Below are positions 29,134 to 38,857 of a DNA stretch of 64,000 bases, piece by piece. Each line of letters begins with the position of its first letter. The first letter of the stretch is position 1. Position numbers and translations under genes: made by a program. The stretch is from positions 310,001 to 374,000 of the forward strand of contig NZ_LMQO01000001.1 in the NCBI RefSeq assembly GCF_001425385.1, read 5' to 3'. A model generated the notes under the pieces. That model had not been told where the DNA came from and searched no databases. It saw nothing but the letters and a program-made list of their open reading frames with translations. This DNA is from Sphingomonas sp. Leaf407. Its GTDB lineage: Bacteria; Pseudomonadota; Alphaproteobacteria; Sphingomonadales; Sphingomonadaceae.

Positions 29134-30474
29134 ATGGCAAGGAAATATTTCGGCACCGACGGCATTCGCGGGCTGACCAACACCCGGCCGATGACGGCGG
29201 AGATGGCGATGCGGATCGGCATGGCCGCCGGCGCGCATTTCCGGCGCGGCGATCACCGCCACCGGGTGGTGATCGGCAAGGACACCCGGCTGTCGGGCTA
29301 TATGCTCGAAAACGCGATGGTCGCGGGGTTCACCTCGGTCGGCATGGACGTGGTGCTGGTCGGCCCGATGCCGACCCCGGCGGTGGCGATGCTGACCCAG
29401 TCGATGCGCGCCGACCTGGGCGTGATGATCTCCGCCAGCCACAATCCGTTCTTCGACAACGGCATCAAATTGTTCGGGCCGGACGGCTACAAGCTGTCCG
29501 ACGAGGCCGAACTGGCGATCGAGGCGCTGATCGAGAGCGAGATCGAACTTTCGGCGCCGGGCGACATCGGCCGCGCCAAGCGGATCGAAGATGCGCGCGG
29601 CCGGTATATCCACTTCGCCAAATCGACCTTCCCCAGCGACATGCGGCTCGACGGGGTGAAGCTGGTGCTCGATTGTGCCAATGGCGCGGCGTACAACGTC
29701 GCGCCCTCCGCGCTGTGGGAACTGGGCGCGGAGGTTGTCGCGATCGGCGTGTCGCCCAACGGCAAGAACATCAACGACCGCGTCGGCTCCACCGCGCCGC
29801 AGACGTTGTCGGAGACGGTCGTCGCGTCGGGCGCGCAGATCGGCATCGCGCTGGATGGCGACGCCGACCGGCTGATCGTGGTCGATGAACAGGGCAAGGT
29901 GATCGACGGCGACCAGTTGATGGCGACGATCGCCGCCGGCTGGGCGCGCGCCGGGCGGCTGAAGGGCGGCGGGCTCGTCGCGACCGTCATGTCGAACCTC
30001 GGCCTCGAACGGCATCTATCGGCACAGGGGCTGGGGCTGGTGCGCACCGCCGTGGGCGACCGCCACGTCCTCGAAAAGATGCGCAGCTCGGGCTACAATG
30101 TCGGCGGCGAACAGTCGGGACATATCATCCTGTCCGACTATGCGACCACCGGCGACGGGCTGGTCGCGGCGTTGCAGGTACTGGCCGAGATCAAGCGCGC
30201 GGGCGCGCCGGCGAGCGAGGTGCTCCACCGCTTCGATCCGCTGCCGCAACTGCTCAAGAACGTGCGGTTTTCGGGCGGCAAGCCGCTCGACGATCCGCGC
30301 GTGCGCGATGTGGTGGCGGGCGTCGAGGCCGAACTGGCCGGCCGCGGGCGGCTGGTGCTGCGGCCGTCGGGCACCGAACCGGTGATCCGGGTGATGGCCG
30401 AGGGCGACGACGCGCGCCATGTCGAGGCGGTGGTCGACCGCATCTGCGACGCGGTGCGGCAGGTCGCTGCCTGA
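29134..30474 (+). CDS. glmM: Phosphoglucosamine mutase
   Basis: 446 aa. It converts glucosamine-6-phosphate to glucosamine-1-phosphate for UDP-GlcNAc, peptidoglycan and lipopolysaccharide synthesis. It starts [16 protein letters not shown], has the phosphoserine loop [12 protein letters not shown] with Ser102, the Mg site DGDADRL (Asp241 onward), the sugar-binding GGEQSGH, and the phosphate-binding [12 protein letters not shown] near the C-terminus. All match the GlmM rather than the phosphoglucomutase branch. It appears monocistronic, bounded downstream by a palindromic element. Confidence 0.97.
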   Translation: MARKYFGTDGIRGLTNTRPMTAEMAMRIGMAAGAHFRRGDHRHRVVIGKDTRLSGYMLENAMVAGFTSVGMDVVLVGPMPTPAVAMLTQSMRADLGVMISASHNPFFDNGIKLFGPDGYKLSDEAELAIEALIESEIELSAPGDIGRAKRIEDARGRYIHFAKSTFPSDMRLDGVKLVLDCANGAAYNVAPSALWELGAEVVAIGVSPNGKNINDRVGSTAPQTLSETVVASGAQIGIALDGDADRLIVVDEQGKVIDGDQLMATIAAGWARAGRLKGGGLVATVMSNLGLERHLSAQGLGLVRTAVGDRHVLEKMRSSGYNVGGEQSGHIILSDYATTGDGLVAALQVLAEIKRAGAPASEVLHRFDPLPQLLKNVRFSGGKPLDDPRVRDVVAGVEAELAGRGRLVLRPSGTEPVIRVMAEGDDARHVEAVVDRICDAVRQVAA

Positions 30475-30505
30475 AACCGATCGACACGCAACGGGGCGCT
30501 CGGCC

Positions 30506-30613
30506 ACTCCCCTGCCTGGAAGGGAGGGGGCGGGGGTGGGTTGGCCCGTTGTCGAACGCTTGCCTTCCCGCGCGGGCCGACCCACCCCCAGCCCCTCCCT
30601 TCCAGGGAGGGGA
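30506..30613. repeat. Intergenic palindromic element, family A copy 4
   Basis: Left arm ACTCCCCTGCCTGGAAGGGA then GGGGGCGGGGGTGGGTTGG; right arm GGGCCGACCCACCCCCAGCC then CCTCCCTTCCAGGGAGGGGA. It lies between glmM and a small DUF1272 gene in the same direction; its right edge is three bases from an upstream ATG (30617) in frame with the DUF1272 gene. Confidence 0.85.
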
Positions 30614-30655
30614 GCAATGTTGCTGGCTTTGCACCTGAATATCGATTGGACCCAA

Positions 30656-30850
30656 ATGCTAGACATGAAGCCGGCATGCGAGCGGTGCGACACGCCGCTC
30701 GCGCCCCATGCGCACGGGGCGTTCATCTGTTCGTTCGAGGATACGTTCTGCGCCGATTGCGCCGACGAACTGGACGAGGTGTGCCCCAAGTGTCGCGGCG
30801 AGCTGGTCGACCGGCCGGCGCGGCCAAAAAAGGCAAGCGGCGCGCGTTGA
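30656..30850 (+). CDS. DUF1272 small zinc-ribbon-like protein
   Basis: 64 aa from ATG 30656 (MLDMKPACERCDTPLAPHAH), the start seen in DUF1272 relatives. Seven or more cysteines occur in the pattern CxxC (CERC), C in ICSFEDTFCADCADEL, and CPKCRGEL, so it should bind zinc. The FCADCADELDEVCPKCRGEL stretch is the family signature. Function unknown. An in-frame ATG at 30617 would add 13 residues and has GGAGGGGAG from the palindromic element as a possible ribosome site, so the repeat may have supplied a second start. Co-orientation with glmM suggests possible read-through expression. Confidence 0.8.
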   Translation: MLDMKPACERCDTPLAPHAHGAFICSFEDTFCADCADELDEVCPKCRGELVDRPARPKKASGAR

Positions 30851-30862
30851 GTTTCGCGACGG

Positions 30863-30923
30863 TGAGCCAGCGGATTCAGGCGCACGACCACCCGAAGTGA
30901 CGACGCAAGGTTCCGCTGGCTCA
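30863..30923. repeat. 12-bp perfect inverted repeat upstream of thiD
   Basis: TGAGCCAGCGGA (30863-30874) is the exact reverse complement of TCCGCTGGCTCA (30912-30923), with a 37-base spacer. It could terminate the DUF1272 transcript or fold in the thiD leader. I find no CTGAGA or other thi-box element here, so there is no sign of a TPP riboswitch. The rest of 30924-31065 shows nothing recognisable. Confidence 0.5.
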
Positions 30924-31065
30924 TGACCGATATAGCGTGCTGACCGCTTCTTGTAAGTCCCGGCTTTGCAGGGGCGTGGAAGTCCGCGTCGATCCGCTCG
31001 ATTCTGTCCGCCAGCCGAAAAAGGGGTAGCTTGATCGCCGCGCGCGGGATGCTAACGCAGCGGTC

Positions 31066-32220
31066 ATGACCACTCCCCGTATCCTCATCGTCGCCGGGTC
31101 CGATTCCGGCGGCGGCGCCGGCATCCAGGCCGACATCAAGACCGCGACGATGCTGGGCTGCCATGCGATGACCGCGATCACCGCCGTCACCGCGCAGAAC
31201 ACGCTGGGCGTCGATGCGGTGCATGCCGTGCCGGTCGACATCGTTATCGCGCAGATCGACGCGGTGGTGCGCGACATCGGCGTCGATGCGATCAAGATCG
31301 GCATGATCGGATCGGCGCGGACCGCGCATGCCGTGGCCGACAAGCTGGCCGAACTGCCGGGCGTGCCGATCGTGTTCGATCCGGTGATGATAGCGTCGAG
31401 CGGCGCGCGGCTGGCCGACGAGGCGACGATCGCCGCGTTCGACCGGCTAATGGCGCTGGCCACCGTCACCACCCCCAATCTTCCCGAGGCGAAGGCGCTG
31501 GGCGGGGTGGCCGCGATGCTGGGCAAGGCGCGCGCGGTGCTGGAAAAGGGCGGGCACGGCGAGGGCGAGGTGGTGATCGACCGGCTGCACCAGTCGGGCA
31601 GCGGCGCACCGCCGGTGATCGAATGGTCCGGTCCGCGCATCGACGGCATGGCGACGCATGGCACCGGCTGCACCCTGTCCACGGGAATCGCCTGCGAACT
31701 GGCCAAGGAATGGATGCTGCCCGAGGCGATCGGCCGCGCGCGCGACTTCGTGCGGATCTCGATGCTCGGCGCCAACGAACTGGGGCGCGGCGCGGGGCCG
31801 ATGGCGCAGCAGGGCGTGCGGCTCGACCTCAACCAGTCGCGCTGGTCGCCGATGCTCAATCAGGTGACGGTGCCCGCCGACGACGTGGCGGCCAGCGAGC
31901 ATTTCTACCGGTTGCTGGGGTTGAAGCAGATCGTCCGCTCCAGCCGCCGCTATGCCCGGTTCGAGACCGAGGGCGGCGCTACCTTCTCGATCGAGATGAC
32001 CGAGGAACGCAAACGCCCGCTGGTGTTCTTCGAGGTCGGCGATCTGGGCGTGATCGTGCCGTTCCTCAAAGGGCAGGGGCTGTCGTTCACCCAGGAACCG
32101 GTTGACCGCCCATGGGGCTGGCGCGAGGCGCGGCTGCTCGACCCGGCGGGCAACGAGGTCTGTCTGTATCAGGCGGGCGAGATGCGCCGCTTCCCGCCGT
32201 GGCGGATCGGCGGTGGCTGA
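31066..32220 (+). CDS. thiD: Hydroxymethylpyrimidine/phosphomethylpyrimidine kinase fused to a VOC domain
   Basis: 384 aa. Residues 1-258 are ThiD, which phosphorylates HMP and HMP-P for thiamine: AGSDSGGGAGIQADIKT (10-26), FDPVMIASSG, and the ATP/anion loop HGTGCTLSTGIA near 200. From about residue 263 (MLNQVTVPADDVAASEHFYR) the chain continues without a stop as a vicinal-oxygen-chelate domain, ending with LLDPAGNEVCLYQAGE, where Glu is the usual metal ligand. ThiD proteins are normally about 260-270 aa, so the C-terminal 120 residues are a true fusion as sequenced. The next gene starts inside its last codons (GTGGCTGA). Role of the VOC part unknown. Confidence 0.88.
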   Translation: MTTPRILIVAGSDSGGGAGIQADIKTATMLGCHAMTAITAVTAQNTLGVDAVHAVPVDIVIAQIDAVVRDIGVDAIKIGMIGSARTAHAVADKLAELPGVPIVFDPVMIASSGARLADEATIAAFDRLMALATVTTPNLPEAKALGGVAAMLGKARAVLEKGGHGEGEVVIDRLHQSGSGAPPVIEWSGPRIDGMATHGTGCTLSTGIACELAKEWMLPEAIGRARDFVRISMLGANELGRGAGPMAQQGVRLDLNQSRWSPMLNQVTVPADDVAASEHFYRLLGLKQIVRSSRRYARFETEGGATFSIEMTEERKRPLVFFEVGDLGVIVPFLKGQGLSFTQEPVDRPWGWREARLLDPAGNEVCLYQAGEMRRFPPWRIGGG

Positions 32221-32521
32221 ACTGGCGACGTTGTTCCGCTGGCGCGTGGCGAATGCAGTGCGCGTTGCGTTCGAGGCCGACTGGCGGATCATTACCGAGG
32301 CGCTACTGGAGCAAGGGTCGTCCGGATCGGCATTGTTCGATGCCGGCGACGGGGTCCTGTGCGCCTTGGCCCGCTGGCCGGATACGGCGACCCGCGACCG
32401 CGCGTTCGCGGTGTTGGCGGACGACCCTCGCGTCGCGGCATTGCGGCGGCACGATGCCGAGCCGCTCGAACGGCGTGACATGACGTTGATCGCCGATCTG
32501 TGGAAGTTACCCGATGCCTGA
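32213..32521 (+). CDS. Small unknown protein between thiD and rnhB
   Basis: 102 aa starting at GTG 32213, overlapping the thiD stop by eight bases; its own end overlaps the rnhB start by the same eight-base geometry (ATGCCTGA). The sequence begins [20 protein letters not shown] and ends [14 protein letters not shown]; it is mixed alpha/beta with no signal peptide, membrane segment or metal motif. I do not recognise a family. The conserved-looking overlaps, and coding-like third-position GC, argue that it is a real gene translationally coupled to both neighbours. A larger alternative frame on the same strand (32112-32483) gives Arg-rich sequence and is rejected. Confidence 0.65.
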   Translation: MAELATLFRWRVANAVRVAFEADWRIITEALLEQGSSGSALFDAGDGVLCALARWPDTATRDRAFAVLADDPRVAALRRHDAEPLERRDMTLIADLWKLPDA

Positions 32522-33107
32522 TTTCGCGCATGAGGCCCGCCATGCCGGACTGGTGGCGGGTGTGGACGAGGCGGGGCGCGGGCCGCTGGCCGGGCCGGTG
32601 GTCGCGGCGGCGGTGATCCTCGATCCGGCGGACGTGCCGGAGGGGCTGGACGATTCCAAGGCGTTGTCGGCGAAGCGGCGGGCGGTGCTGCATGCGCGGT
32701 TGATGGAATGCGCGCAGGTCGGCGTCGGCGTGGCGAGCGTTGAGGAGATCGACCAACTCAACATCCTGTGGGCAAGCATGCTGGCGATGGAGCGCGCGGT
32801 CGCGGCACTTGATGTCGTGCCGGCGATGGTGCTGGTCGATGGCAATCGCTGTCCGAAGTGGCGCTATCCGAGCTTCGCGATCGTGCGCGGCGATGCGCTG
32901 AGCCTGTCGATTGCCGCCGCGTCGATCGTCGCCAAGGAGACGCGCGACGCGATGATGGTCGCCGCCGATGCCGAATATCCCGGCTATGGCTGGGCCTCGA
33001 ACAAGGGGTATGGCGCAAAGGTGCATCTGGCCGGATTGCGCGCGCTGGGCGTCACGCCGCTACACCGGCGCAGCTTCGCGCCGGTCGCGCAGGCGTTGCT
33101 GCTGTAG
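32514..33107 (+). CDS. rnhB: Ribonuclease HII
   Basis: 197 aa. It degrades RNA in RNA-DNA hybrids and excises single ribonucleotides from DNA. The DEDD motif starts with [20 protein letters not shown] (Asp18, Glu19), followed by [23 protein letters not shown] (third Asp) and [14 protein letters not shown] (fourth acidic partner nearby), then the [16 protein letters not shown] region typical of the enzyme. It is the last gene of a coupled thiD-unknown-rnhB run. ccrM follows after a 184-bp gap that is dense in methylation sites. Confidence 0.95.
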   Translation: MPDFAHEARHAGLVAGVDEAGRGPLAGPVVAAAVILDPADVPEGLDDSKALSAKRRAVLHARLMECAQVGVGVASVEEIDQLNILWASMLAMERAVAALDVVPAMVLVDGNRCPKWRYPSFAIVRGDALSLSIAAASIVAKETRDAMMVAADAEYPGYGWASNKGYGAKVHLAGLRALGVTPLHRRSFAPVAQALLL

Positions 33108-33138
33108 ATTTGCGACGAACCGTTTTTTACCAGATGTT

Positions 33139-33249
33139 GAGTCCGCCGGCACACGACAGACTCCATATGTGGCCGGAAGCGACTCGATTCGGCGCGGGAA
33201 CGAATCGCTTCGACCACAAGAGTCAACCCCACCCCCTTGACCGCGACTC
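33139..33249. promoter_or_regulatory. Cluster of seven GANTC (CcrM) sites upstream of ccrM
   Basis: GANTC occurs at 33139 (GAGTC), 33159 (GACTC), 33181 (GACTC), 33186 (GATTC), 33202 (GAATC), 33220 (GAGTC) and 33245 (GACTC). That is seven in 111 bp, whereas random sequence of this composition would give about one per 300 bp. The gene just downstream encodes the enzyme that methylates this site, so methylation-dependent autoregulation is the likely reading. The promoter itself should lie in 33108-33291. Confidence 0.75.
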
Positions 33250-33267
33250 GCGGATTGGCCGAAATAG

Positions 33268-34407
<1,140 letters not shown>

Positions 34408-34431
34408 CCGGGGGCGTTCAGCTCGACACTT

Positions 34432-34527
34432 CGTCATTCCCGCGCAGGCGGGAATCCATAAACGTGACGGTTGCGAATCCAACACGAACGTCGGCGGATA
34501 TGGATTCCCGCCTTCGCGGGAATGACG
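34432..34527. repeat. Intergenic palindromic element, family B copy 3
   Basis: Left arm CGTCATTCCCGCGCAGGCGG then GAATCCATA; right arm TATGGATTCCCGCCTTCGCG then GGAATGACG. It lies between ccrM and folP in the same direction. It carries GANTC sites in both arms plus one in the spacer (GCGAATCCAAC). Confidence 0.87.
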
Positions 34528-34586
34528 ATGAATGCGTAGGGAATGGCGGTTGATACTGCACCCGTCGTTGGGGCAGGGCGGTGCCC

Positions 34587-35669
34587 ATGAGCTTCTACCT
34601 CCGCCCCGTGCGCTTCATCGACTCCCCCATCGGCCTGCCGGACGGGAGCGTTACCCGACTCGCCGGCGGGATGCTGTGGTTTGCCGCCTATGAGGCGCGC
34701 TGGCGCGATGGACGGCGCGCGGTCGTTGCCATCGCGGACCTGCCGGCATGGATCGATGCCCTACCCTCCGCCGAGGCCGAACGCGCGCGGCGCATCCATG
34801 CGCGTGTCACCGCGCCACGACCGCCGCTGCGCCTCGGCGAGCGGGTGATCCGGTTCGACCAGCCGCAGGTGATGGGCATCCTCAACGTCACCCCCGACAG
34901 CTTTTCGGACGGTGGGGCGCATGTCGGCGATCCGGCGGGCGCGGCGGCGGCGGGTGTCGCGATGGCGGCGGCGGGCGCGGCGCTGATCGATCTGGGTGGC
35001 GAATCGACGAAGCCGGGGGCGACGACCGTGTGGGAGGGCGACGAGATCGCCCGCGTCGTACCGGTCGCCACGCGACTGGCCGCCGCCGGAGTCGCGGTGT
35101 CGGTCGACACGCGCAAGGCGGCGGTGATGGCCGCCGCGCTCGATGCCGGGGCGGGGGTCGTCAACGACGTCGCCGCACTCGCCTTCGACCCACAGGCACT
35201 GCCGCTGGTCGTCGCGCGGGGTTGTCCGGTGGTGTTGATGCACTCGCCCGCGCCGACGCAAGGGCCGCATGGCGGCAAGGGCTATGCCGATCCGCTGCTC
35301 GACGTGTTCGACTGGCTGGAGGCGCGGGTCGAGGCGGTCGTCGCGGCCGGCGTGTCACGCGACCGGATCGTCGTTGATCCGGGCATCGGCTTCGGCAAGG
35401 CGCTGGCCGACAATCTCGCGCTGGTGAACGGGCTGGCGCTGTTCCATGGCCTTGGCTGCCCGGTGCTGCTCGGGGCCAGTCGCAAGCGGATCATCGGCGC
35501 ATTGTCGAACGAGGCGCCGGCCGACCAGCGGCTCGGCGGATCGGTCGCGCTGGCGCTGGCGGGAGTCGAGCGTGGCGCGCAGATCGTGCGGGTGCATGAC
35601 GTGGCCGAGACGGTACAGGCGATCCGGGTATGGCGGGGGTTGCGCGACGCGGCGCTGGTCGCCGGGTAG
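34587..35669 (+). CDS. folP: Dihydropteroate synthase
   Basis: 360 aa from ATG 34587 (GTG 34581 is possible; GGGGCAGGG is upstream of both). It condenses 4-aminobenzoate with dihydropterin pyrophosphate and is the sulfonamide target. The first 90 residues (MSFYLRPVRFIDSP onward) are an extension beyond the 280-residue E. coli enzyme, common in sphingomonads as far as I recall. The catalytic barrel starts with VMGILNVTPDSFSDGG, then DLGGESTKPGA, VSVDTRK, GAGVVNDV, VVDPGIGFGK and GASRKRIIG, all expected ligand-binding loops. folK lies elsewhere in the window, not adjacent. Confidence 0.95.
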   Translation: MSFYLRPVRFIDSPIGLPDGSVTRLAGGMLWFAAYEARWRDGRRAVVAIADLPAWIDALPSAEAERARRIHARVTAPRPPLRLGERVIRFDQPQVMGILNVTPDSFSDGGAHVGDPAGAAAAGVAMAAAGAALIDLGGESTKPGATTVWEGDEIARVVPVATRLAAAGVAVSVDTRKAAVMAAALDAGAGVVNDVAALAFDPQALPLVVARGCPVVLMHSPAPTQGPHGGKGYADPLLDVFDWLEARVEAVVAAGVSRDRIVVDPGIGFGKALADNLALVNGLALFHGLGCPVLLGASRKRIIGALSNEAPADQRLGGSVALALAGVERGAQIVRVHDVAETVQAIRVWRGLRDAALVAG

Positions 35670-35708
35670 GTCGCGGTCCGATTCGCATCGGCGAACCGGA
35701 AAATTCTC

Positions 35709-35785
35709 TGGTCGGGGCGACAGGATTCGAACCTGCGACCCCCACACCCCCAGTGTGATGCGCTACCAGGCTGCGCTACGCCCCG
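35709..35785 (-). tRNA. tRNA-Pro (anticodon GGG)
   Basis: A 77-nt cloverleaf on the minus strand with encoded CCA (TGG at 35709-35711 on the plus strand). The acceptor CGGGGCG pairs with CGCCCCG; the D-arm GCGCAGCCTGGTAGCGC, the anticodon stem TCACA/TGTGG with loop CTGGGGG (anticodon GGG), and the T-arm GCAGGTTCGAATCCTGT are all intact. It is convergent with folP and divergent from yajC, whose promoter must share 35786-35945. Confidence 0.98.
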
Positions 35786-35945
35786 ATCAGAGAGCGGGCG
35801 CTTTAGGCGGGCTTTTCGCAGCATGCAAGCCCGAAGCGTGGGGTCAGCGGCATATGTTGCGCCGCTTCGTGGCAAATGATAGCTGCCCCGCGTGACAGGA
35901 TGCCGCAATCGCGGCGTTCGCTTTTTCGGAAAATCCAGGCCAGCA

Positions 35946-36290
35946 ATGTTCGTACCTTCCGCCTTTGCCCAGTCCGCGACCGCCCCTGCCGGCGCGGGCG
36001 GCTTCGCCGGCACGCTCATCGGCATCGCGCCGCTGCTGCTGATCTTCGTCGCCTTCTATTTCCTGCTGATCCGTCCGCAGCAGAAGCGGATGAAGACGTT
36101 GCAGGCATCGATCGCATCGGTGAAGCGCGGCGACACCGTCGTCACCTCGGGCGGCATCCTCGGCCGGGTGACGAAGGTGGAGGACGCGATCGTCGAGGTC
36201 GAGATCGCCGCCAACACCCGCGTGCGCGTGGTCAAGGCGACCATCGCCGAGATCACGACGCCGGCCGGCGCCAAGCCCGCGAACGACTGA
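35946..36290 (+). CDS. yajC: Preprotein translocase accessory subunit YajC
   Basis: 114 aa from ATG 35946; an upstream in-frame ATG gives unrelated sequence. It is a small inner-membrane partner of SecDF. After a short N-terminus (MFVPSAFAQSATAPAGAGG) comes one membrane span (LIGIAPLLLIFVAFYFLLIR) followed directly by the family signature RPQQKRMKTLQASI, then a beta-rich cytosolic domain (KRGDTVVTSGGILGRVTKVE). Its stop overlaps the secD start by one base (TGATG), the standard yajC-secD-secF operon. Confidence 0.96.
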   Translation: MFVPSAFAQSATAPAGAGGFAGTLIGIAPLLLIFVAFYFLLIRPQQKRMKTLQASIASVKRGDTVVTSGGILGRVTKVEDAIVEVEIAANTRVRVVKATIAEITTPAGAKPAND

Positions 36291-37882
36291 TGCTCGACTT
36301 TCCCCGCTGGAAACGGATCGCCATCTGGGCGTCCGTGATTCTCCTGTCGCTGTTCGCGGTGCCCAGCCTGCTGCCCGAGGCGACCCGTGCGAAGCTGCCC
36401 GGCTGGGTGCCTGCGCCGACGATCAACCTCGGCCTCGATCTGGCCGGCGGCAGCTACATCCTGCTCGAAGCCAAGACCGAGGATGTCGCCGGCACCCGGA
36501 TCGAGGCGATGCGCGAGATGATCGCGACCGAGATGCGCCGCGCGCCGCGTGTCAGCGTCGGTGACATTTCGACGCGGAACGGCCAGATCAGCTTCATGGT
36601 GCGCGACGCTTCGCAGGTCGATGCCGCGCGCGAGAAGCTGCTGGGCCTGACCGGCGGCGGGGCGGGGATGACCGGCCAGCGCGAATGGGACATCGAGGTG
36701 CGCGACACCACGCGCTTCGTGCTGACCCCGACGCAGGCGGGCCTGCGCCTTGCGGTCGAGAATGCGATGAAGGACGCGACCGAGGTCGTGCGCCGCCGCA
36801 TCGACGCGCTGGGCACGCGCGAACCGACGATCATCCAGCAGGGCAGCAACCGCATCGTCGTGCAGGTGCCGGGCCTGAGCGACCCCAAGGCGCTCAAGGA
36901 CCTGCTCGGCAAGACCGCGCGGCTGGAATTCAAGCTGGTCGATCAGGCCGCCGATCCCGCCGCCGTGGCGCAGGGCCGCGCGCCGGCCGGCAGCCAGGTG
37001 CTGCCCTATGCCGGTGCCGGCGCGCCGATCGCGGTGAAGCGCACCACGATCATTTCGGGCAGCGAAGTCGCCGACGCGCGTCAGTCGTACGACCAGAACG
37101 GTCAGCCCAACGTCACGATCAACTTCAACGCCGAAGGCGGCCGCCGCTTCGCCCGCGTGACGCAGGAAAACGTCGGCAAGCCGTTCGCGATCATCGTCGA
37201 CAATCAGGTGATCTCCGCGCCGAACATCAACGAGGCGATCCTCGGCGGATCGGCGTCGATCTCGGGCGGGTTCACCGTCGACGGCGCCAACCAGCTCGCC
37301 ATCGCGCTGCGTTCGGGCAAGCTGCCGGTCGACCTGACCGTAGTGCAGGAAAGCACCGTCAGCCCCGAACTGGGCGCCGATTCGATCAAGGCAGGCGTCA
37401 CCGCCGCAATCATCGCGACGATCGCGGTCATCGCGTTCATGGTCATGACCTATGGCCGCTTCGGCATCTATTCGACGATCGCCGTCGTGCTCAACATCCT
37501 GATGATCCTCGCGGTGATGGCGTTCCTGAACGCCACGCTGACGCTGCCCGGTATCGCCGGCTTCGTGCTGACGATCGGCACGGCGGTCGACGCCAACGTG
37601 CTCATCAACGAACGCATCCGCGAGGAACGGCGGCGAGGGCGTAGCGTGCTGCAATCGCTGGAGCTGGGCTATAAGGAAGCCAGCCGCACGATCTTCGAGG
37701 CGAACGTGACCCACGCCATCGCCGGCGGGATCATGCTGATCCTGGGGTCGGGGCCGATCCGCGGCTTCGCGGTCGTGCTGCTGCTCGGCATCGCCAGTTC
37801 GGTGTTCACCGCCGTCACCTTCACGCGCATGCTGGTCGCCGGATGGATGCGCCGCCATCGCCCGACCGACATCACCATCTAG
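36290..37882 (+). CDS. secD: Protein translocase subunit SecD
   Basis: 530 aa from ATG 36290 (overlapping the yajC stop). With SecF it uses the proton gradient to pull proteins through SecYEG from the periplasmic side. It has one N-terminal membrane span, then the large periplasmic domain with LGLDLAGGSYILLEA (D1 motif), RRRIDALGTREPTI and PGLSDPKALKDLLGKTA, and then the C-terminal membrane bundle with the SecD hallmarks LRSGKLPVDLTVVQE, GTAVDANVLINERIREE and GPIRGFAVVLLLGI. An upstream extension in the same frame lies over yajC and is not real. Confidence 0.97.
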   Translation: MLDFPRWKRIAIWASVILLSLFAVPSLLPEATRAKLPGWVPAPTINLGLDLAGGSYILLEAKTEDVAGTRIEAMREMIATEMRRAPRVSVGDISTRNGQISFMVRDASQVDAAREKLLGLTGGGAGMTGQREWDIEVRDTTRFVLTPTQAGLRLAVENAMKDATEVVRRRIDALGTREPTIIQQGSNRIVVQVPGLSDPKALKDLLGKTARLEFKLVDQAADPAAVAQGRAPAGSQVLPYAGAGAPIAVKRTTIISGSEVADARQSYDQNGQPNVTINFNAEGGRRFARVTQENVGKPFAIIVDNQVISAPNINEAILGGSASISGGFTVDGANQLAIALRSGKLPVDLTVVQESTVSPELGADSIKAGVTAAIIATIAVIAFMVMTYGRFGIYSTIAVVLNILMILAVMAFLNATLTLPGIAGFVLTIGTAVDANVLINERIREERRRGRSVLQSLELGYKEASRTIFEANVTHAIAGGIMLILGSGPIRGFAVVLLLGIASSVFTAVTFTRMLVAGWMRRHRPTDITI

Positions 37883-37894
37883 GGCCATACCCCC

Positions 37895-38857
37895 ATGCGT
37901 CTCATCAAACTGGTTCCCGACAATACCAACATCCGCTTCGTCGCGGTGCGGAAGGTCGCGTTCGCGGTCACGCTGGTCCTCAGCCTGCTGGCGGTCGGTC
38001 TGGTCTTTGCCCGTGGCCTCAACTTCGGCGTCGACTTCATGGGCGGCGTCGCGATCGAGGAGAAGTTCGCCTCGCCGCCCGCGATCGACAAGGTGCGCGC
38101 CACGATCGAGCGGCTGGGCGTGGGCGAACCCGCGATCCAGCAGTTCGGCGATCCCAAGCTGGTGTCGATCCGCCTGCCGGTGCCCGAGGGTGACAGTGGT
38201 GCCACCGACCGGCTGGTCGAACGGGTCAAGACCGCGCTCGCCACCGAATTTCCCGGCGCGACGTTCAGCAACTATTCGACCGTGTCGGGCAAGGTGTCCG
38301 ACGAGCTGGTGACGAACGGCGTGCTGGCGGTGGTGCTGGCGATCGTCGGCATCGCGGTGTTTTCGTGGTTCCGCTACGAATGGCAGTTCGGCGTGTCGAC
38401 GGCGGTCGCGATCATCCACGACGTGCTGATGACGCTCGGCTTCTTCGCGCTCACGCAGATGGCGTTCGACCTGACGATCGTCGCCGCCGTGCTGACTATC
38501 ATCGGCTATTCGATCAACGACAAGATGGTGATCGACGACCGTATCCGCGAGAACATGCGCAAGTTCCGCAAGATGGAGATGCGCGAGCTGATCGACCTGT
38601 CGGTCAACGAAACGCTGCCGCGTACCGTCATGACCTCGCTCACCATCCTGCTCGCGCTGACCGCGTTGCTGGTGTTCGGCGGGCATGTGCTGCGTGGCTT
38701 CACCGCCGCGATGATCCTCGGCGTGATCGTCGGCACCTATTCGTCGATCTATGTATCGTCGTCGCTGCTGATTACGCTCGGCCTCAAGCCCGGCGCGCCG
38801 GTGGGCGAGGGCACGGTCAAGGAACCGGTCCCGACCAAGCCCGCCACCCGCCGGTGA
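37895..38857 (+). CDS. secF: Protein translocase subunit SecF
   Basis: 320 aa beginning MRLIKLVPDNTNIRFVAVRK, 12 bp after secD. Motifs: GLNFGVDFMGGVAIEEKF in the first periplasmic stretch, then six membrane segments including FGVSTAVAIIHDVLMTLGFF, TIIGYSINDKMVIDDRIREN (the proton-path region) and NETLPRTVMTSLTIL. It pairs with SecD. Its final codons are overlapped by the start of the next gene (GTGA), suggesting a fourth operon member. Confidence 0.97.
   Translation: MRLIKLVPDNTNIRFVAVRKVAFAVTLVLSLLAVGLVFARGLNFGVDFMGGVAIEEKFASPPAIDKVRATIERLGVGEPAIQQFGDPKLVSIRLPVPEGDSGATDRLVERVKTALATEFPGATFSNYSTVSGKVSDELVTNGVLAVVLAIVGIAVFSWFRYEWQFGVSTAVAIIHDVLMTLGFFALTQMAFDLTIVAAVLTIIGYSINDKMVIDDRIRENMRKFRKMEMRELIDLSVNETLPRTVMTSLTILLALTALLVFGGHVLRGFTAAMILGVIVGTYSSIYVSSSLLITLGLKPGAPVGEGTVKEPVPTKPATRR

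Noticed and set aside
30851-31065. A TPP riboswitch before thiD
   Set aside because: None of the conserved thi-box elements (such as CTGAGA or ACCTGATCTGG) is present; only a 12-bp inverted repeat is seen.
36056-38686. An 876-codon minus-strand frame across yajC-secD-secF
   Set aside because: Composition is dominated by His, Asp and Arg and mirrors the Sec genes; no start site or domain.
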